DNA from: Streptomyces lunaelactis
GTDB lineage: Bacteria; Actinomycetota; Actinomycetes; Streptomycetales; Streptomycetaceae
Direction: 5' to 3'
Assembly: GCF_003054555.1 (NCBI RefSeq)
Contig: NZ_CP026304.1
Location: 6,324,001-6,388,000 of the forward strand
DNA length: 64,000 nt
Each line of letters opens with the position of its first letter. The stretch's first letter is position 1. Positions 45,078-58,291 of this stretch are shown one piece after another. A model generated the notes under the pieces. The model did not search any database. It saw only the letters and a program-made list of their open reading frames with translations, and had not been told where the DNA came from. A program made the translations under genes and the position numbers.

Positions 45078-45863
45078 TCACACCCGCCGAAGCACCGCCA
45101 CCACCTTGCCGAGGATCGTCGCCTCGTCACCGGGGATGGGCTGGTATGCGGCGTTGTGCGGGAGCAGCCACACATGGCCGTTCTCGCGCTTGAACCGCTT
45201 GACCGTGGCTTCGCCGTCCAGCATCGCGGCCACGATGTCCCCGTTCTCCGCGACCGGCTGGCGGCGTACCGTCACCCAGTCCCCGTCGCAGATCGCGGCC
45301 TCGATCATCGAGTCACCGACGACCTTCAGCACGAACAACTCGCCGTCCCCCACGAGCTGGCGGGGGAGCGGGAAGACGTCCTCGACGGATTCCTCGGCGA
45401 GGATCGGGCCGCCGGCCGCGATCCGGCCGACCAGCGGAACGTACGACGCGGCGGGCTTGCCTGTCGTGTCCGTCGGCTGACTGCTGGGCTGGTCGGAGCC
45501 GCGAACCTCGTACGCCCTGGGCCGGTGCGGGTCCCTGCGCAGGAAGCCCTTGCGCTCCAGCGCCATCAGCTGATGGGCCACGGAGGAGGTGCTGGACAGC
45601 CCTACGGCCTGGCCGATCTCGCGCATCGACGGCGGGTACCCCCGCCGCTGCACGGAATCCCGGATCACCTCGATGACACGCCGCTGCCGATCCGTGAGAC
45701 CAGAGCTGTCGGCCCGGATCCCTGGAGGTCGGCCGGGCAGCGAACGCGTGGGCTTGGGGCCCTCCGGGGTCGTGGCTGCGTCATTCATGGCATGCACCGG
45801 CTCGAATCGGTTCTGGGAGCGGTCCTGGGCAGTGATGGTGGCACTGTCTGCGGTGGTGGTCAC
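45078..45863 (-). CDS. lexA: SOS repressor LexA
   Basis: A 261-residue repressor-protease. The winged helix-turn-helix is at about 58-115 ([20 protein letters not shown]). The self-cleavage bond is Ala-Gly in GRIAAGGP; the catalytic serine is in GDSMIEA and the lysine in [11 protein letters not shown] 45863 gives a poorly conserved N-terminal extension; ATG 45788 ([10 protein letters not shown]) is a possible later start. Its own SOS box lies 62 bases upstream, so it is autoregulated. It should also repress recA in this window. Confidence 0.97.
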   Translation of the reverse strand: MTTTADSATITAQDRSQNRFEPVHAMNDAATTPEGPKPTRSLPGRPPGIRADSSGLTDRQRRVIEVIRDSVQRRGYPPSMREIGQAVGLSSTSSVAHQLMALERKGFLRRDPHRPRAYEVRGSDQPSSQPTDTTGKPAASYVPLVGRIAAGGPILAEESVEDVFPLPRQLVGDGELFVLKVVGDSMIEAAICDGDWVTVRRQPVAENGDIVAAMLDGEATVKRFKRENGHVWLLPHNAAYQPIPGDEATILGKVVAVLRRV

Positions 45864-45924
45864 GTCGGCCCCTCTCGAATGGTCTCCCTAGCTGGACAAC
45901 GGTAGTGGGTTTCGAAAGGTTGCG

Positions 45925-45940
45925 CCAAACACACGTTCGA
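45925..45940 (-). promoter_or_regulatory. LexA-binding SOS box of lexA
   Basis: On the minus strand TCGAACGTGTGTTTGG matches the actinobacterial SOS consensus TCGAAC-N4-GTTCGA except at two bases in the right half. It lies 62-77 bases before the lexA start. Confidence 0.75.
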
Positions 45941-46030
45941 GTGAAAAATCGCAGATTGCCTGACGTGGGCGTCTGGCTGGGTGTATGTGCGAACGAGCGG
46001 TCCGCGAGGCAATTCCGGCCGTTACGGTAA

Positions 46031-46052
46031 CCTCACCGCCGGGGCGGTGAGG
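46031..46052. repeat. perfect 10-bp hairpin in lexA-nrdR gap
   Basis: CCTCACCGCC (46031-46040) and GGCGGTGAGG (46043-46052) are exact complements around GG. Role unknown: terminator, insulator or operator. Confidence 0.6.
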
Positions 46053-46237
46053 CGGGGTGATTCCAGTCTGGCACCCGGCGGCCCGGAATCCGCGGAGCCG
46101 CGCGTTTCCCGTACCCTCGTGCCCGGTCCCGTGCCGCCCCGAAGTCGCCGAGAGGCGGCCCGAGAAGGGGCTCGTGCGCCGCCGTCGCGGCGTACCCGCG
46201 GCACTGCCGCCGCGTTCTCGCCGTGCTCCGCCGCGCG

Positions 46238-46284
46238 ACACGCGCTGCGAGTGGAAAAGTGCGACCAAACCCCAGATCTAGTGG
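46238..46284 (+). promoter_or_regulatory. pair of NrdR boxes upstream of nrdRJ
   Basis: ACACGCGCTGCGAGTG (46238-46253) and ACCCCAGATCTAGTGG (46269-46284) both resemble the NrdR-box pattern ACAC-N8-GTG(T/G). They start exactly 31 bases apart, three helical turns, as is known for NrdR sites. AT-rich DNA lies between them. This implies that NrdR represses its own operon with nrdJ. Confidence 0.65.
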
Positions 46285-46424
46285 TTGGATTGTGTCAGCC
46301 GCCCAGAAGTTGTGGTCCCCGGTGCTCCAAGACCGCGGCCATCGCCTATGCTTGGGGCTGCTTCGAAGGGCTTCGACCGCCTGTCGAGGCTATTCAGTCG
46401 TGCTGTGAAGGAGGGGTGGGAGCC

Positions 46425-46937
46425 ATGCACTGTCCCTTCTGCAGGCACCCCGACAGTCGTGTCGTCGACAGCCGTACCACCGACGACGGAACGTCGATCC
46501 GGCGACGCCGGCAGTGCCCCGACTGCTCCCGCCGTTTTACGACGGTGGAAACCGCCTCACTGATGGTGATCAAGCGCAGCGGTGTGACGGAGCCCTTCAG
46601 TCGTACCAAGGTCATCTCCGGCGTGCGCAAGGCGTGCCAGGGGCGGCCGGTCACCGAGGACGCCCTCGCCAAGCTCGGCCAGCGGGTCGAGGAAGCGGTG
46701 CGCGCCACCGGCAGTGCCGAGCTGACCACCCACGACGTGGGTCTGGCCATACTCGGCCCCCTGCAGGAACTCGATCTTGTCGCGTACCTGCGCTTCGCGT
46801 CCGTGTACCGGGCTTTCGACTCACTCGAAGACTTCGAGGCCGCCATCGCGGAGCTCCGCGTGGAACGGCCTCCCACTGAGGAATGCGGGACCGGCGAGAC
46901 CCTCGAGGTCCCCGTGCCCGCCACCGCCGCCGACTGA
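46425..46937 (+). CDS. nrdR: transcriptional repressor NrdR
   Basis: A 170-residue regulator of ribonucleotide reductase genes. ATG 46425 follows AGGAGGGG. The zinc ribbon has CPFC and CPDC pairs (residues 3-6 and 31-34), and the ATP-cone domain spans about 46-136 with [16 protein letters not shown]. It senses ATP/dATP. It is probably transcribed with nrdJ, 167 bases downstream. Frame upstream of the ATG is open but has no family homology. Confidence 0.97.
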   Translation: MHCPFCRHPDSRVVDSRTTDDGTSIRRRRQCPDCSRRFTTVETASLMVIKRSGVTEPFSRTKVISGVRKACQGRPVTEDALAKLGQRVEEAVRATGSAELTTHDVGLAILGPLQELDLVAYLRFASVYRAFDSLEDFEAAIAELRVERPPTEECGTGETLEVPVPATAAD

Positions 46938-47011
46938 GCAGTACCGGCTGACCGGCTCGGGCCCGCGGAATCGGCCCACTGAGCGGCAGCAGAGCGGCAA
47001 AAGACCTGTCA

Positions 47012-47030
47012 CGGGCGCTGTCTGCGCCCG
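47012..47030 (+). repeat. hairpin between nrdR and nrdJ
   Basis: CGGGCGC and GCGCCCG form a 7-bp stem with loop TGTCT, 75 bases before the nrdJ ATG. No T-run follows. It could reduce read-through or shape the mRNA. Confidence 0.45.
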
Positions 47031-47104
47031 GGGCATCGGACACACATGTGCCACGGGAAGATCTGGGCACTTCAGGGCGTTTTTGCCCATGTATGGGAGG
47101 CGGC

Positions 47105-49990
<2,886 letters not shown>

Positions 49991-50018
49991 TCGCGAGCGG
50001 TAGTACACAGTAATTACT

Positions 50019-50057
50019 GAGGGAGGGGCGTCGGCATCGTGCCGGCGCCCCTCCCTC
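50019..50057. terminator. bidirectional terminator between nrdJ and the TerD gene
   Basis: A 17-bp stem with one G-T pair (left arm GAGGGAGGGGCGTCGGC) and loop ATCGT, between convergent genes. Confidence 0.9.
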
Positions 50058-50081
50058 GTGCGTACGCAGTGCAACGCGTGC

Positions 50082-50612
50082 TCAGTAGGTACTGTTGCCC
50101 ATTTCCCCGACGAAGGACTGCGGGTCGGCGTCGAAACCACGGAGCACCGGGCGGAATTCCCACTCGCCGGCGTCGCTCCGGGTGAACTCCCCGACGACCG
50201 CGGCGGTGGACGCGGAGACGTCGGCGAATTCGTTCTTCCCCAGCTCGACGGGACCTTCAAGGATGCGGACGACGGTGTTCGCCACGTCGCCGAACACCTT
50301 CCGTCCGTCCCGCTGCTGGATGACCACACCCACCACGACCCGGCCGTACGTGGCCGCCAGGCGGTCGAATTCCAGAGTCATGACCTCGTCGGAGCCGAAG
50401 CCCTGGCCGGTTTTGCTGTCCCTGGTGAGGGTGATCGTGCCGTCGGGCGACCGGCTGTCGAAGTGCACGACGTACGAAGGTGCGCCGTACGGAGCGTCCG
50501 CCCGGTACGTAGCGGCGACTATGTCGAGATCATGGGCCGACTCGCCCAGAGGGCTGGGATCCCACCTGAGAGCCACCTCGACCCTGCGGACCCCCTTGTT
50601 GAGACTGCTCAC
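50082..50612 (-). CDS. TerD-family protein
   Basis: A 176-residue beta-sandwich protein of the tellurite-resistance TerD/TerZ family, which binds calcium. It starts MSSLNKGVRRVEVALRWDP; SAHDLDIVAATY replaces the usual DLDASAFLL loop, and GDVANTVVRI plus FADVSASTAAVVGEF are kept. The N-terminus KxVxKVEVxLxW is as in the family. No other ter gene lies nearby, so it works alone or with distant partners. It could be linked to stress or differentiation. Confidence 0.88.
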   Translation of the reverse strand: MSSLNKGVRRVEVALRWDPSPLGESAHDLDIVAATYRADAPYGAPSYVVHFDSRSPDGTITLTRDSKTGQGFGSDEVMTLEFDRLAATYGRVVVGVVIQQRDGRKVFGDVANTVVRILEGPVELGKNEFADVSASTAAVVGEFTRSDAGEWEFRPVLRGFDADPQSFVGEMGNSTY

Positions 50613-50844
50613 CAGATCTCTCCTTCCCCATAACTGCCAGGACCCTTACGTCGGTTGACCATGCTGTCACGCTCACACTCCCGCACCATGGGGTGCGGCG
50701 TCCGCCCAGTGCGGGATATGACGCGGTGCCCGCTGCCGTACGACCTCGCGGGTGGTACTGGATCCCGGGGATTCGGCAGCGCTGGTACGGGAGCAGTCCG
50801 CCCGAGCGTGACCCGCGCCACGTTCCGCGCCGTACGATGGCGCG

Positions 50845-51450
50845 GTGCTGGTCAAGTGGATTCGCTGCACCGTGGTGGACCGTCGAGGGTTCGAGCGGGG
50901 GCAGCGGAAGTGGGCGGGGCTGCTGGGTGAGCCGGGATTCCGGGGACAGGGCGGTGGGTGGAGCAGGGGGCGACCGCATGTCGCCCATGTATTTGCCTTC
51001 TGGGAGAGCCGGGCCTTCTACGACTCCTTCATGGCGCGCTCCCACGACCGGCTGGCGTCCGGGCAGTCGGGCACGTACAAGGACATACAGGTCAAGCTGT
51101 TCGACTACCGCTTCGATGTGAAGACGGGGTTCGAGCCGCGGTTCACGGACGCCGACGTCGTGCGGGTCGCCCACTGCAGGGTGCACCAGGACCGGGTCGA
51201 GCACTACGCGCTGATGCAGGAGAAGGTCTGGAACCCGGCGATGGCCGGGTCGCCCGGGATGGTGCGCGGGGTGTTCGGGGAGGCGCCGGGGAGCGAGTTC
51301 CTGGTGATGTCGATGTGGCAGTCGGCGGGAGAGCACGGAAAGTACCGGCGGGAGCGGGTGGAACGGCTGTTGCTGCGCGCGCAGACCGAGGCGGATGTCG
51401 CGGCGCTGGCCGGTGACGTCGTACAGCTCGAACCGTCCTGGACGGTGTGA
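50845..51450 (+). CDS. DUF4937-domain protein
   Basis: A 201-residue protein. GTG 50845 gives MLVKWIRCTVVDRRGFERGQ, then KWAGLLGEPGFRGQGGGW, which matches the Bacillus YdbC-like family with a ferredoxin-like dimeric barrel. A second barrel-like half begins near 100 (DVVRVAHCRVHQDRVEHY), so two repeats are likely. Monooxygenase-like folds of this type often bind small hydrophobic molecules. Function is unknown. The 232 bases upstream are shared with the divergent TerD gene. Confidence 0.82.
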   Translation: MLVKWIRCTVVDRRGFERGQRKWAGLLGEPGFRGQGGGWSRGRPHVAHVFAFWESRAFYDSFMARSHDRLASGQSGTYKDIQVKLFDYRFDVKTGFEPRFTDADVVRVAHCRVHQDRVEHYALMQEKVWNPAMAGSPGMVRGVFGEAPGSEFLVMSMWQSAGEHGKYRRERVERLLLRAQTEADVAALAGDVVQLEPSWTV

Positions 51451-51543
51451 GGACTCCCCCCGCCTCGCCGCTCCACCCGCGGATACGCCGGATGGACTCG
51501 GGTCGACCGCTCGACCGGGTCCGGACCGATCTAGGGTCATGGC

Positions 51544-52203
51544 ATGGCACGACCGCGACGAATCGTCCTTGTCCGGCACGGCGAGTCGGAGGGGAACGCC
51601 GATGACACGGTGTACGAACGCGAGCCCGACCATGCGCTGCGGCTGACCGCGACCGGGTGGGACCAGGCCGAGGCGACGGGGGCGCGGCTCCGTGAGCTGT
51701 TCGGCCGCGAGCCCGTCAGCGTCTATGTCTCGCCCTACCGCCGCACCCATGAGACCTTCCGGGCCTTCGACCTCGACCCGGAGCGGGTGAGGATCAGGGA
51801 GGAGCCGCGACTGCGCGAGCAGGACTGGGGGAACTGGCAGGACAGGGAGGACGTAAGGCTGCAGAAGGCGTACCGGGACGCCTATGGCCACTTCTTCTAC
51901 CGCTTCGCCCAGGGCGAGTCGGGCGCGGATGTGTACGACCGGGTCGGGGCGTTCCTGGAGAGCCTGTACCGCAGCTTCGAGGCGCCCGACCACCCGCCGA
52001 ACGTGCTCCTGGTCACGCACGGACTCACCATGAGGCTGTTCTGTATGCGCTGGTTCCACTGGTCGGTGGCGGAGTTCGAGTCGCTGTCCAACCCCGGCAA
52101 CGGCGAGACCCGGATACTGCAGCTCGGTGACGACGGGCGCTACACGCTGGACCGGCCGTTCGAACGCTGGCGCACCCCGGAGCCGTACGGCGTCACCGGA
52201 TAG
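51544..52203 (+). CDS. histidine phosphatase family protein
   Basis: A 219-residue phosphoglycerate-mutase-like phosphatase. The RHG motif is VLVRHGESEGN (about 7-17); the second arginine is in VSPYRRTHETF, and the later histidine in VTHGLTMRL. The Glu/Asp of phosphatases is in LREQDWGNWQD. The substrate is uncertain. The ADP-ribosylglycohydrolase gene follows after 12 bases, so the two are an operon and may act on ADP-ribose or nucleotide-related compounds. Confidence 0.92.
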   Translation: MARPRRIVLVRHGESEGNADDTVYEREPDHALRLTATGWDQAEATGARLRELFGREPVSVYVSPYRRTHETFRAFDLDPERVRIREEPRLREQDWGNWQDREDVRLQKAYRDAYGHFFYRFAQGESGADVYDRVGAFLESLYRSFEAPDHPPNVLLVTHGLTMRLFCMRWFHWSVAEFESLSNPGNGETRILQLGDDGRYTLDRPFERWRTPEPYGVTG

Positions 52204-52215
52204 AGTGGCAGGAAG

Positions 52216-53124
52216 ATGACCGCTGATTCCCTTCGCGACCGGCGCTTCGAACGCGCCCTGGACAGCCTGCGCGGACTGTCCGTGGGAGACGCCCTGGGCT
52301 CCCAGTTCTTCGTACCCTCGAACTATCCACTGCTGAAGCGGCGCGAGCTGCCGCCCGGTACCTGGCAGTGGACCGACGACACCGAGATGGCCTGCTCGGT
52401 ACTGGCCGTGCTCGCCGACCACGGCCGCGTGGACCAGGACGCACTCGCCCGCTCCTTCGCCGAGCACCATGACTTCGACCGTGGCTACGGGCCTGCGGTG
52501 AACCGGATGCTCCGGCTGATCAGGGAGGGTGGCGACTGGCGCGAGCTGGCCGCCGCACTCTTCAACGGTCAGGGCTCGTGGGGCAACGGCTCCGCCATGC
52601 GTATCGCGCCGCTCGGCGCCTGGTACGCCTCCGACCCTGAGCAGGCGACCCACCAGGCCGAGATCTCCTCGTACACCACGCACCAGCACCGCGAGGCCGT
52701 GGTCGGCGCCATGGCCGTGGCGGCGGCCGCCGCACTCGCCGCGGATCCGGCCGGACCCCCCGGGCCCTCGGATCTGCTCGACGGGGTCATCGCGCTCGTA
52801 CCGCGCAGCGCGGTGGGCGCCGGTCTGCGCCGGGCGCGCGACATGCTCGACTACAGCGATGCCGGCACCGTCGCCGCCGTACTGGGCTGTGGTCGGCGCA
52901 CCAGCGCGCACGACACGGTGCCGTTCGCACTGTGGTCGGCGGCCCGCTCGCTCGGCGACTTCGAGCGGGCCTTCTGGACGACCGCCCAGGTGGGCGGCGA
53001 TGTCGACACCACCTGTGCCATCGCCTGCGGAGTGGTCGCCGCGGGCAAGTCGGGACAGCCGCCCGCCGACTGGCTGGAGCAGACCGAAGCCCTTCCGCAG
53101 TGGGTGCCCGGCCAGTCCCGCTGA
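52216..53124 (+). CDS. ADP-ribosylglycohydrolase family protein
   Basis: A 302-residue all-helical hydrolase that removes ADP-ribose from proteins or small molecules. Magnesium ligands are in WTDDTEM (about 57-63) and GGDVDTTCAI near the end; SVGDALGSQF and GNGSAMRIAPLG are also typical. All metal ligands appear present, so it is likely active. ATG 52216 lies 12 bases behind the histidine phosphatase stop. Confidence 0.93.
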   Translation: MTADSLRDRRFERALDSLRGLSVGDALGSQFFVPSNYPLLKRRELPPGTWQWTDDTEMACSVLAVLADHGRVDQDALARSFAEHHDFDRGYGPAVNRMLRLIREGGDWRELAAALFNGQGSWGNGSAMRIAPLGAWYASDPEQATHQAEISSYTTHQHREAVVGAMAVAAAAALAADPAGPPGPSDLLDGVIALVPRSAVGAGLRRARDMLDYSDAGTVAAVLGCGRRTSAHDTVPFALWSAARSLGDFERAFWTTAQVGGDVDTTCAIACGVVAAGKSGQPPADWLEQTEALPQWVPGQSR

Positions 53125-53340
53125 GGTCGCGCCGGCCGTAGTGCCGGGCTGTTGATCACCTCCTGCGCTGTTTGTCGGTCACGGTCCGGCCTCAGGCGGG
53201 TAACCGCTGGGTCGATCCGGTGTGCTGGAGCTAGCGTGTCCGGCACGCCGCCCGCTGATCATCACGGGCGGGCGCAGACGAGACACCGGGCCGTACGCGC
53301 CTTCCTGTTGGCGCGCGGGGCCCGGTCGGGAGGGGGTCCC

Positions 53341-55014
53341 GTGCCAGACGTACGCTCCACGCCGCCGTCGGCTTCCGAGCCCGATCCGGGCAACACGCCG
53401 CGGGTCCCGGTCACGGAGCCGAAGCGGGTGCCGGCCGATCCGTACAAGCCGCCGCCGCACTGGCAGCAGTGGCAGACCACCGAGCCGGCGGCCTGGCTCG
53501 CACGGGTACGCCCGGACCCACCGGCCGGGATCCGGGCCGCCACGCTGTGGTCGGTCCTGGCCACCGCACTGCTCAGCGCCCTTCTGCTGGGCGACGGACT
53601 CGGCCTCAACCTGCTGATCGTGTCGGTTCCCGCGGCCCTCGCCGCGTACTTCGCCGCCCGGACCGCCGGCCGCCGCCTCCGTCCATGGACGCTCGTATGG
53701 GCGGTCGGCGGGCTTGTGCTGCTGGCCGTTCCAGCGCTGAGGGACGCGGGCTGGCCGACCTTCCTCGCCATCGTCGGCGCGCTCGCCGCCGGATCCCTCG
53801 CCCTGCACGGCGGCCGCACCTGGCCGGGCGTACTCCTGGGCTCGCTGGGACTGCTGGACTCGATCGGCTCCGGCGTGGCGTGGGGGGTGCGGGGACTGCG
53901 CGAGCGCGCGGACACCTCGCGCGGCCGCTGGGGGCCGGTTGTACGTACGACAGCGGTGGCCGCGGTGCTCCTCGTCGTCTTCGGTGCGCTCTTCGCGGGC
54001 GCCGACGCGGCCTTCGCCGATCTGCTCGGCGGACTGATACCGGATGTTTCGGTGGAGGACGGCCCCTGGCGCCTGCTCCTCTTCCTCCTCGGCCTGATCG
54101 GAGCGCTCGCGGCCGCACACACCGCCGCGGCTCCGGTGCGCTGGGACCGACTCGGCGTGCGTCCCGGCCGGGCCCGGGGCCGCTGGGAGTGGGCGCTGCC
54201 GCTCGTCGTGCTCAATCTGCTCTTCGCGGCCTTCATCGCCGTCCAGCTCGCCGTTCTCTTCGGCGGCTACGACAAGGTGCTGAAGGAAACCGGACTGACG
54301 TACGCCGAGTACGCACGTCAGGGCTTCTGGCAGCTGCTCTGGGCCACCCTGCTCACGCTGTTGGTGATCGCGCTCGCGTTGCGCTGGGCCCCGCGCGGCG
54401 ATGGCCGCGACCGCACACTGGTCCGCGCGGTCCTCGGCGCCCTGTGCGTGCTCACGCTCGTCGTGGTCGCCTCTGCGCTGCGCAGGATGGATCTTTACGT
54501 CGACGCGTACGGGCTGACGCGGCTAAGGGTTTCGGTGGCCGCGATGGAGCTGTGGCTCGGCCTGGTGATCCTCCTGATCCTGGCAGCCGGTGCTTTCGGC
54601 GCGAAGTGGCTGCCGCGCGCAGTCGCCGCGAGTGCGGCGGCCGCCGTTCTCGTTTTCGGCCTGCTCTCCCCGGACGGGATGGTCGCGGAGCGCAACGTGC
54701 AGCGCTACGAGCGCACCGGAAAGATCGACATCGGGTACTTCCAGGAGCTGTCGGCCGATGCCGTACCGGCCCTCGACACGCTGCCGGAACCGCTGCGCTC
54801 CTGCGCGCTGGGAGGCTTGGCGCGAGAGCTCGAGGACATGGACAAGCCCTGGTATGCGACCAGTTGGGGCGAGCGGCGGGCGCGGCAGATCCTGGCGGAG
54901 CGGAAGGTCGACACCTTCCGGTACGCCTGCGCGGATCAGGGTCTGCAGGGTGGGGAGCGCGATCAGTACGACGGGGACGCGGAGTTCGAAGAGGACGGCG
55001 AGATCGGCCCGTAG
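53341..55014 (+). CDS. DUF4173 multi-pass membrane protein
   Basis: A 557-residue protein. GTG 53341 has GGGAGGGGG just upstream. A Pro-rich head of about 70 residues precedes at least ten hydrophobic segments between about 75 and 440. A soluble C-terminal region of about 110 residues follows. The DUF4173 family has no known role; it is common in actinobacteria. It lies 216 bases after the hydrolase with no visible promoter elements between. Confidence 0.85.
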   Translation: MPDVRSTPPSASEPDPGNTPRVPVTEPKRVPADPYKPPPHWQQWQTTEPAAWLARVRPDPPAGIRAATLWSVLATALLSALLLGDGLGLNLLIVSVPAALAAYFAARTAGRRLRPWTLVWAVGGLVLLAVPALRDAGWPTFLAIVGALAAGSLALHGGRTWPGVLLGSLGLLDSIGSGVAWGVRGLRERADTSRGRWGPVVRTTAVAAVLLVVFGALFAGADAAFADLLGGLIPDVSVEDGPWRLLLFLLGLIGALAAAHTAAAPVRWDRLGVRPGRARGRWEWALPLVVLNLLFAAFIAVQLAVLFGGYDKVLKETGLTYAEYARQGFWQLLWATLLTLLVIALALRWAPRGDGRDRTLVRAVLGALCVLTLVVVASALRRMDLYVDAYGLTRLRVSVAAMELWLGLVILLILAAGAFGAKWLPRAVAASAAAAVLVFGLLSPDGMVAERNVQRYERTGKIDIGYFQELSADAVPALDTLPEPLRSCALGGLARELEDMDKPWYATSWGERRARQILAERKVDTFRYACADQGLQGGERDQYDGDAEFEEDGEIGP

Positions 55015-55074
55015 GACGGTCCGTAGGACGCTCCGAACGGCGGCCGGCGGGACTCGTCACTGAAAGACGAAGGC

Positions 55075-55114
55075 CGAGGTACGGGCCGTCCCTCTGCGCA
55101 CGTCCCGTACCTCG
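55075..55114. terminator. hairpin between DUF4173 and MFS genes
   Basis: An 11-bp perfect stem (CGAGGTACGGG and CCCGTACCTCG) with an 18-base loop lies between the convergent stops. Confidence 0.55.
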
Positions 55115-55132
55115 CGATCCCCGGTCCCCGGT

Positions 55133-56689
<1,557 letters not shown>

Positions 56690-56709
56690 GGATCCCCCAC
56701 AAGTGAGTT

Positions 56710-56729
56710 AGTGAACGCAGCCGTTCACT
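56710..56729. promoter_or_regulatory. TetR operator 1 (MFS/TetR intergenic)
   Basis: AGTGAACGCAGCCGTTCACT is a palindrome with 8-base arms, 21 bases before the MFS start. It shares its arms with operator 2. Confidence 0.75.
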
Positions 56730-56756
56730 GTCTCGTCAACCGTAGAGAATCCCCGT

Positions 56757-56778
56757 CAGTGAACGCAAGCGTTCACTG
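56757..56778. promoter_or_regulatory. TetR operator 2 (MFS/TetR intergenic)
   Basis: CAGTGAACGC and GCGTTCACTG flank a central AA, a 10-base-arm palindrome. Its centre lies 48 bases from that of operator 1, and it ends 29 bases before the tetR ATG. Together they allow control of both genes. Confidence 0.8.
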
Positions 56779-56807
56779 AACCTCCTGTCCCCAACGGAGA
56801 GAAGAAC

Positions 56808-57434
56808 ATGGCCAATTCGCGCTGGACTGCCGCCGCAGAGACGCCCCCGGTCTCGCTGCGCCGTCGAGGACCTGTGCTGGAACGGGCGATCCTCGAGGCC
56901 GCTCTGGAGCAGTTGAGTACGGTCGGCTGGAGCGGGCTCACCATGGAGGGCGTCGCCGCCGGGGCCCAGACCGGGAAGGCCGCCGTCTACCGGCGCTGGC
57001 CGTCCAAGGAGGACCTGGTCGCGGACGCGCTGGAGGCCGGGCTGCCGACGCTCGACGTGGCCGCGGACCACGGCAGTATCCGCGAGGACCTCTTTCAGTT
57101 GTGCCGGCGGGTGCGGGACACGATGTACTCACGGTCCGGCTTTGCACTCCGCTCCGTGCTTTACGAGTGCGACACCACCGCCGCAGAGCGCTTCCACGCC
57201 GTGATCGTGCGCGGGGTGATCGAGCCGTCCACCCAGCTCTTCCGGGAGGTGGTGCGCCGTGGCGTGGCACGTGGCGACGTGCGTCCGGATGCCACCTGTG
57301 AGCTGGTCTTCGATGTGATTCCGGGGCTGATGATGTACCGGTCCAAGGTGTGCGGAAGTGAATGGCCGGACGACGACATCGCCGAGATGATCGATCAGGT
57401 CATGGTCCCTCTGCTCCGCCCGCGTACCGGCTGA
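56808..57434 (+). CDS. TetR-family transcriptional regulator
   Basis: A 208-residue regulator. The N-terminal helix-turn-helix is at about 25-65 (LEQLSTVGWSGLTMEGVAAG with KAAVYRRWPSKEDLVAD). The C-terminal TetR_C-type domain binds the inducer. ATG 56808 follows GGAGAGAAG. Divergent from the MFS gene, which it should repress through the two palindromes. Confidence 0.94.
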   Translation: MANSRWTAAAETPPVSLRRRGPVLERAILEAALEQLSTVGWSGLTMEGVAAGAQTGKAAVYRRWPSKEDLVADALEAGLPTLDVAADHGSIREDLFQLCRRVRDTMYSRSGFALRSVLYECDTTAAERFHAVIVRGVIEPSTQLFREVVRRGVARGDVRPDATCELVFDVIPGLMMYRSKVCGSEWPDDDIAEMIDQVMVPLLRPRTG

Positions 57435-57507
57435 GCGCAGACCTTGAGCCGCTGAAGGGAATCCGGTTGTCACCGCCGGGGTCCGGCGGCGTAACCTTGC
57501 TGGCGCC

Positions 57508-58209
57508 ATGCCGTACGAACCACCCACCCACGCAGTCGAGCGCTCGATCCGAGCCACCACCGGCGCCAAGATCGTCGCTGGTGTCGACGAGGTCGGACGC
57601 GGCGCGTGGGCCGGGCCGGTCACCGTGTGCGCGGCCGTCACCGGACTTCGCAGACCGCCCCAGGGGCTCACCGACTCCAAACTGATCACCCCCAAGCGCC
57701 GCACGGAGATGGCCGGGCTGCTGGAGGACTGGGTCACCTCGCACGCCCTCGGGCACGCCTCGCCGGAGGAGATCGACGAACTCGGCATGACCGCAGCGCT
57801 GCGGCTGGCCGCCATCCGTGCGCTGGAGGCGCTTCCGGTACGTCCGGACGCCGTCATCCTCGACGGCAAGCACAACTACCTGGGACTGCCCTGGAAGGTC
57901 CGTACGGTCATCAAGGGTGACCAGTCCTGCGTGGCCGTCGCGGCCGCATCGGTGATCGCCAAGGTGCGCCGGGACGCGATGATGGCGGAACTGCAGGGAG
58001 AATTCGCGGACTTCGGCTTCGCCGCCAACGCCGGCTACCCCTCGCCCGTGCACAAGGCCGCGCTCGAGGAACGGGGACCCACGCCCTACCACCGGCTCTC
58101 GTGGTCCTATCTCGACGCGCTGCCCCAGTGGCGGCACCTCAAGAAGGTCCGCGTCTCCGCGGAGGCGCTCGCACTGGAAAGCGGGGGCCAGCTCGGCTTC
58201 GAATTCTGA
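57508..58209 (+). CDS. rnhB: ribonuclease HII
   Basis: A 233-residue enzyme that cuts RNA in RNA-DNA hybrids and removes single ribonucleotides. The acidic active site is in [15 protein letters not shown] (Asp and Glu near 22-23) and in [13 protein letters not shown] (Asp). [12 protein letters not shown] is the conserved basic helix. The ATG at 57508 is 73 bases after tetR; no clear promoter is seen. Full length. Confidence 0.97.
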   Translation: MPYEPPTHAVERSIRATTGAKIVAGVDEVGRGAWAGPVTVCAAVTGLRRPPQGLTDSKLITPKRRTEMAGLLEDWVTSHALGHASPEEIDELGMTAALRLAAIRALEALPVRPDAVILDGKHNYLGLPWKVRTVIKGDQSCVAVAAASVIAKVRRDAMMAELQGEFADFGFAANAGYPSPVHKAALEERGPTPYHRLSWSYLDALPQWRHLKKVRVSAEALALESGGQLGFEF

Positions 58210-58291
58210 ACTCGCCCTTCCCGTAGCAGGATCGCACCTATGTGCCCACCCGCCGATGCTTTGCGCACCGGCATTTGATAGACATCCACCC

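Larger units (their letters stand above)
45864..46424. other. lexA-nrdR divergent intergenic region
   Basis: 561 bases with no convincing gene. It holds the lexA SOS box, a perfect 10-bp hairpin at 46031-46052 (CCTCACCGCC with a GG loop) and the paired NrdR-type boxes. The last 130 bases are the probable nrdR leader. Confidence 0.6.

Noticed and set aside
46938..47104. Cobalamin riboswitch before nrdJ
   Set aside because: Class II reductases depend on B12, but the gap is only 167 bases and no B12-box pattern is found; only one small hairpin is present.
50530..52911. A 793-codon minus-strand frame over the DUF4937, phosphatase and hydrolase genes
   Set aside because: It covers three genes with clear motifs on the other strand and resembles nothing itself.
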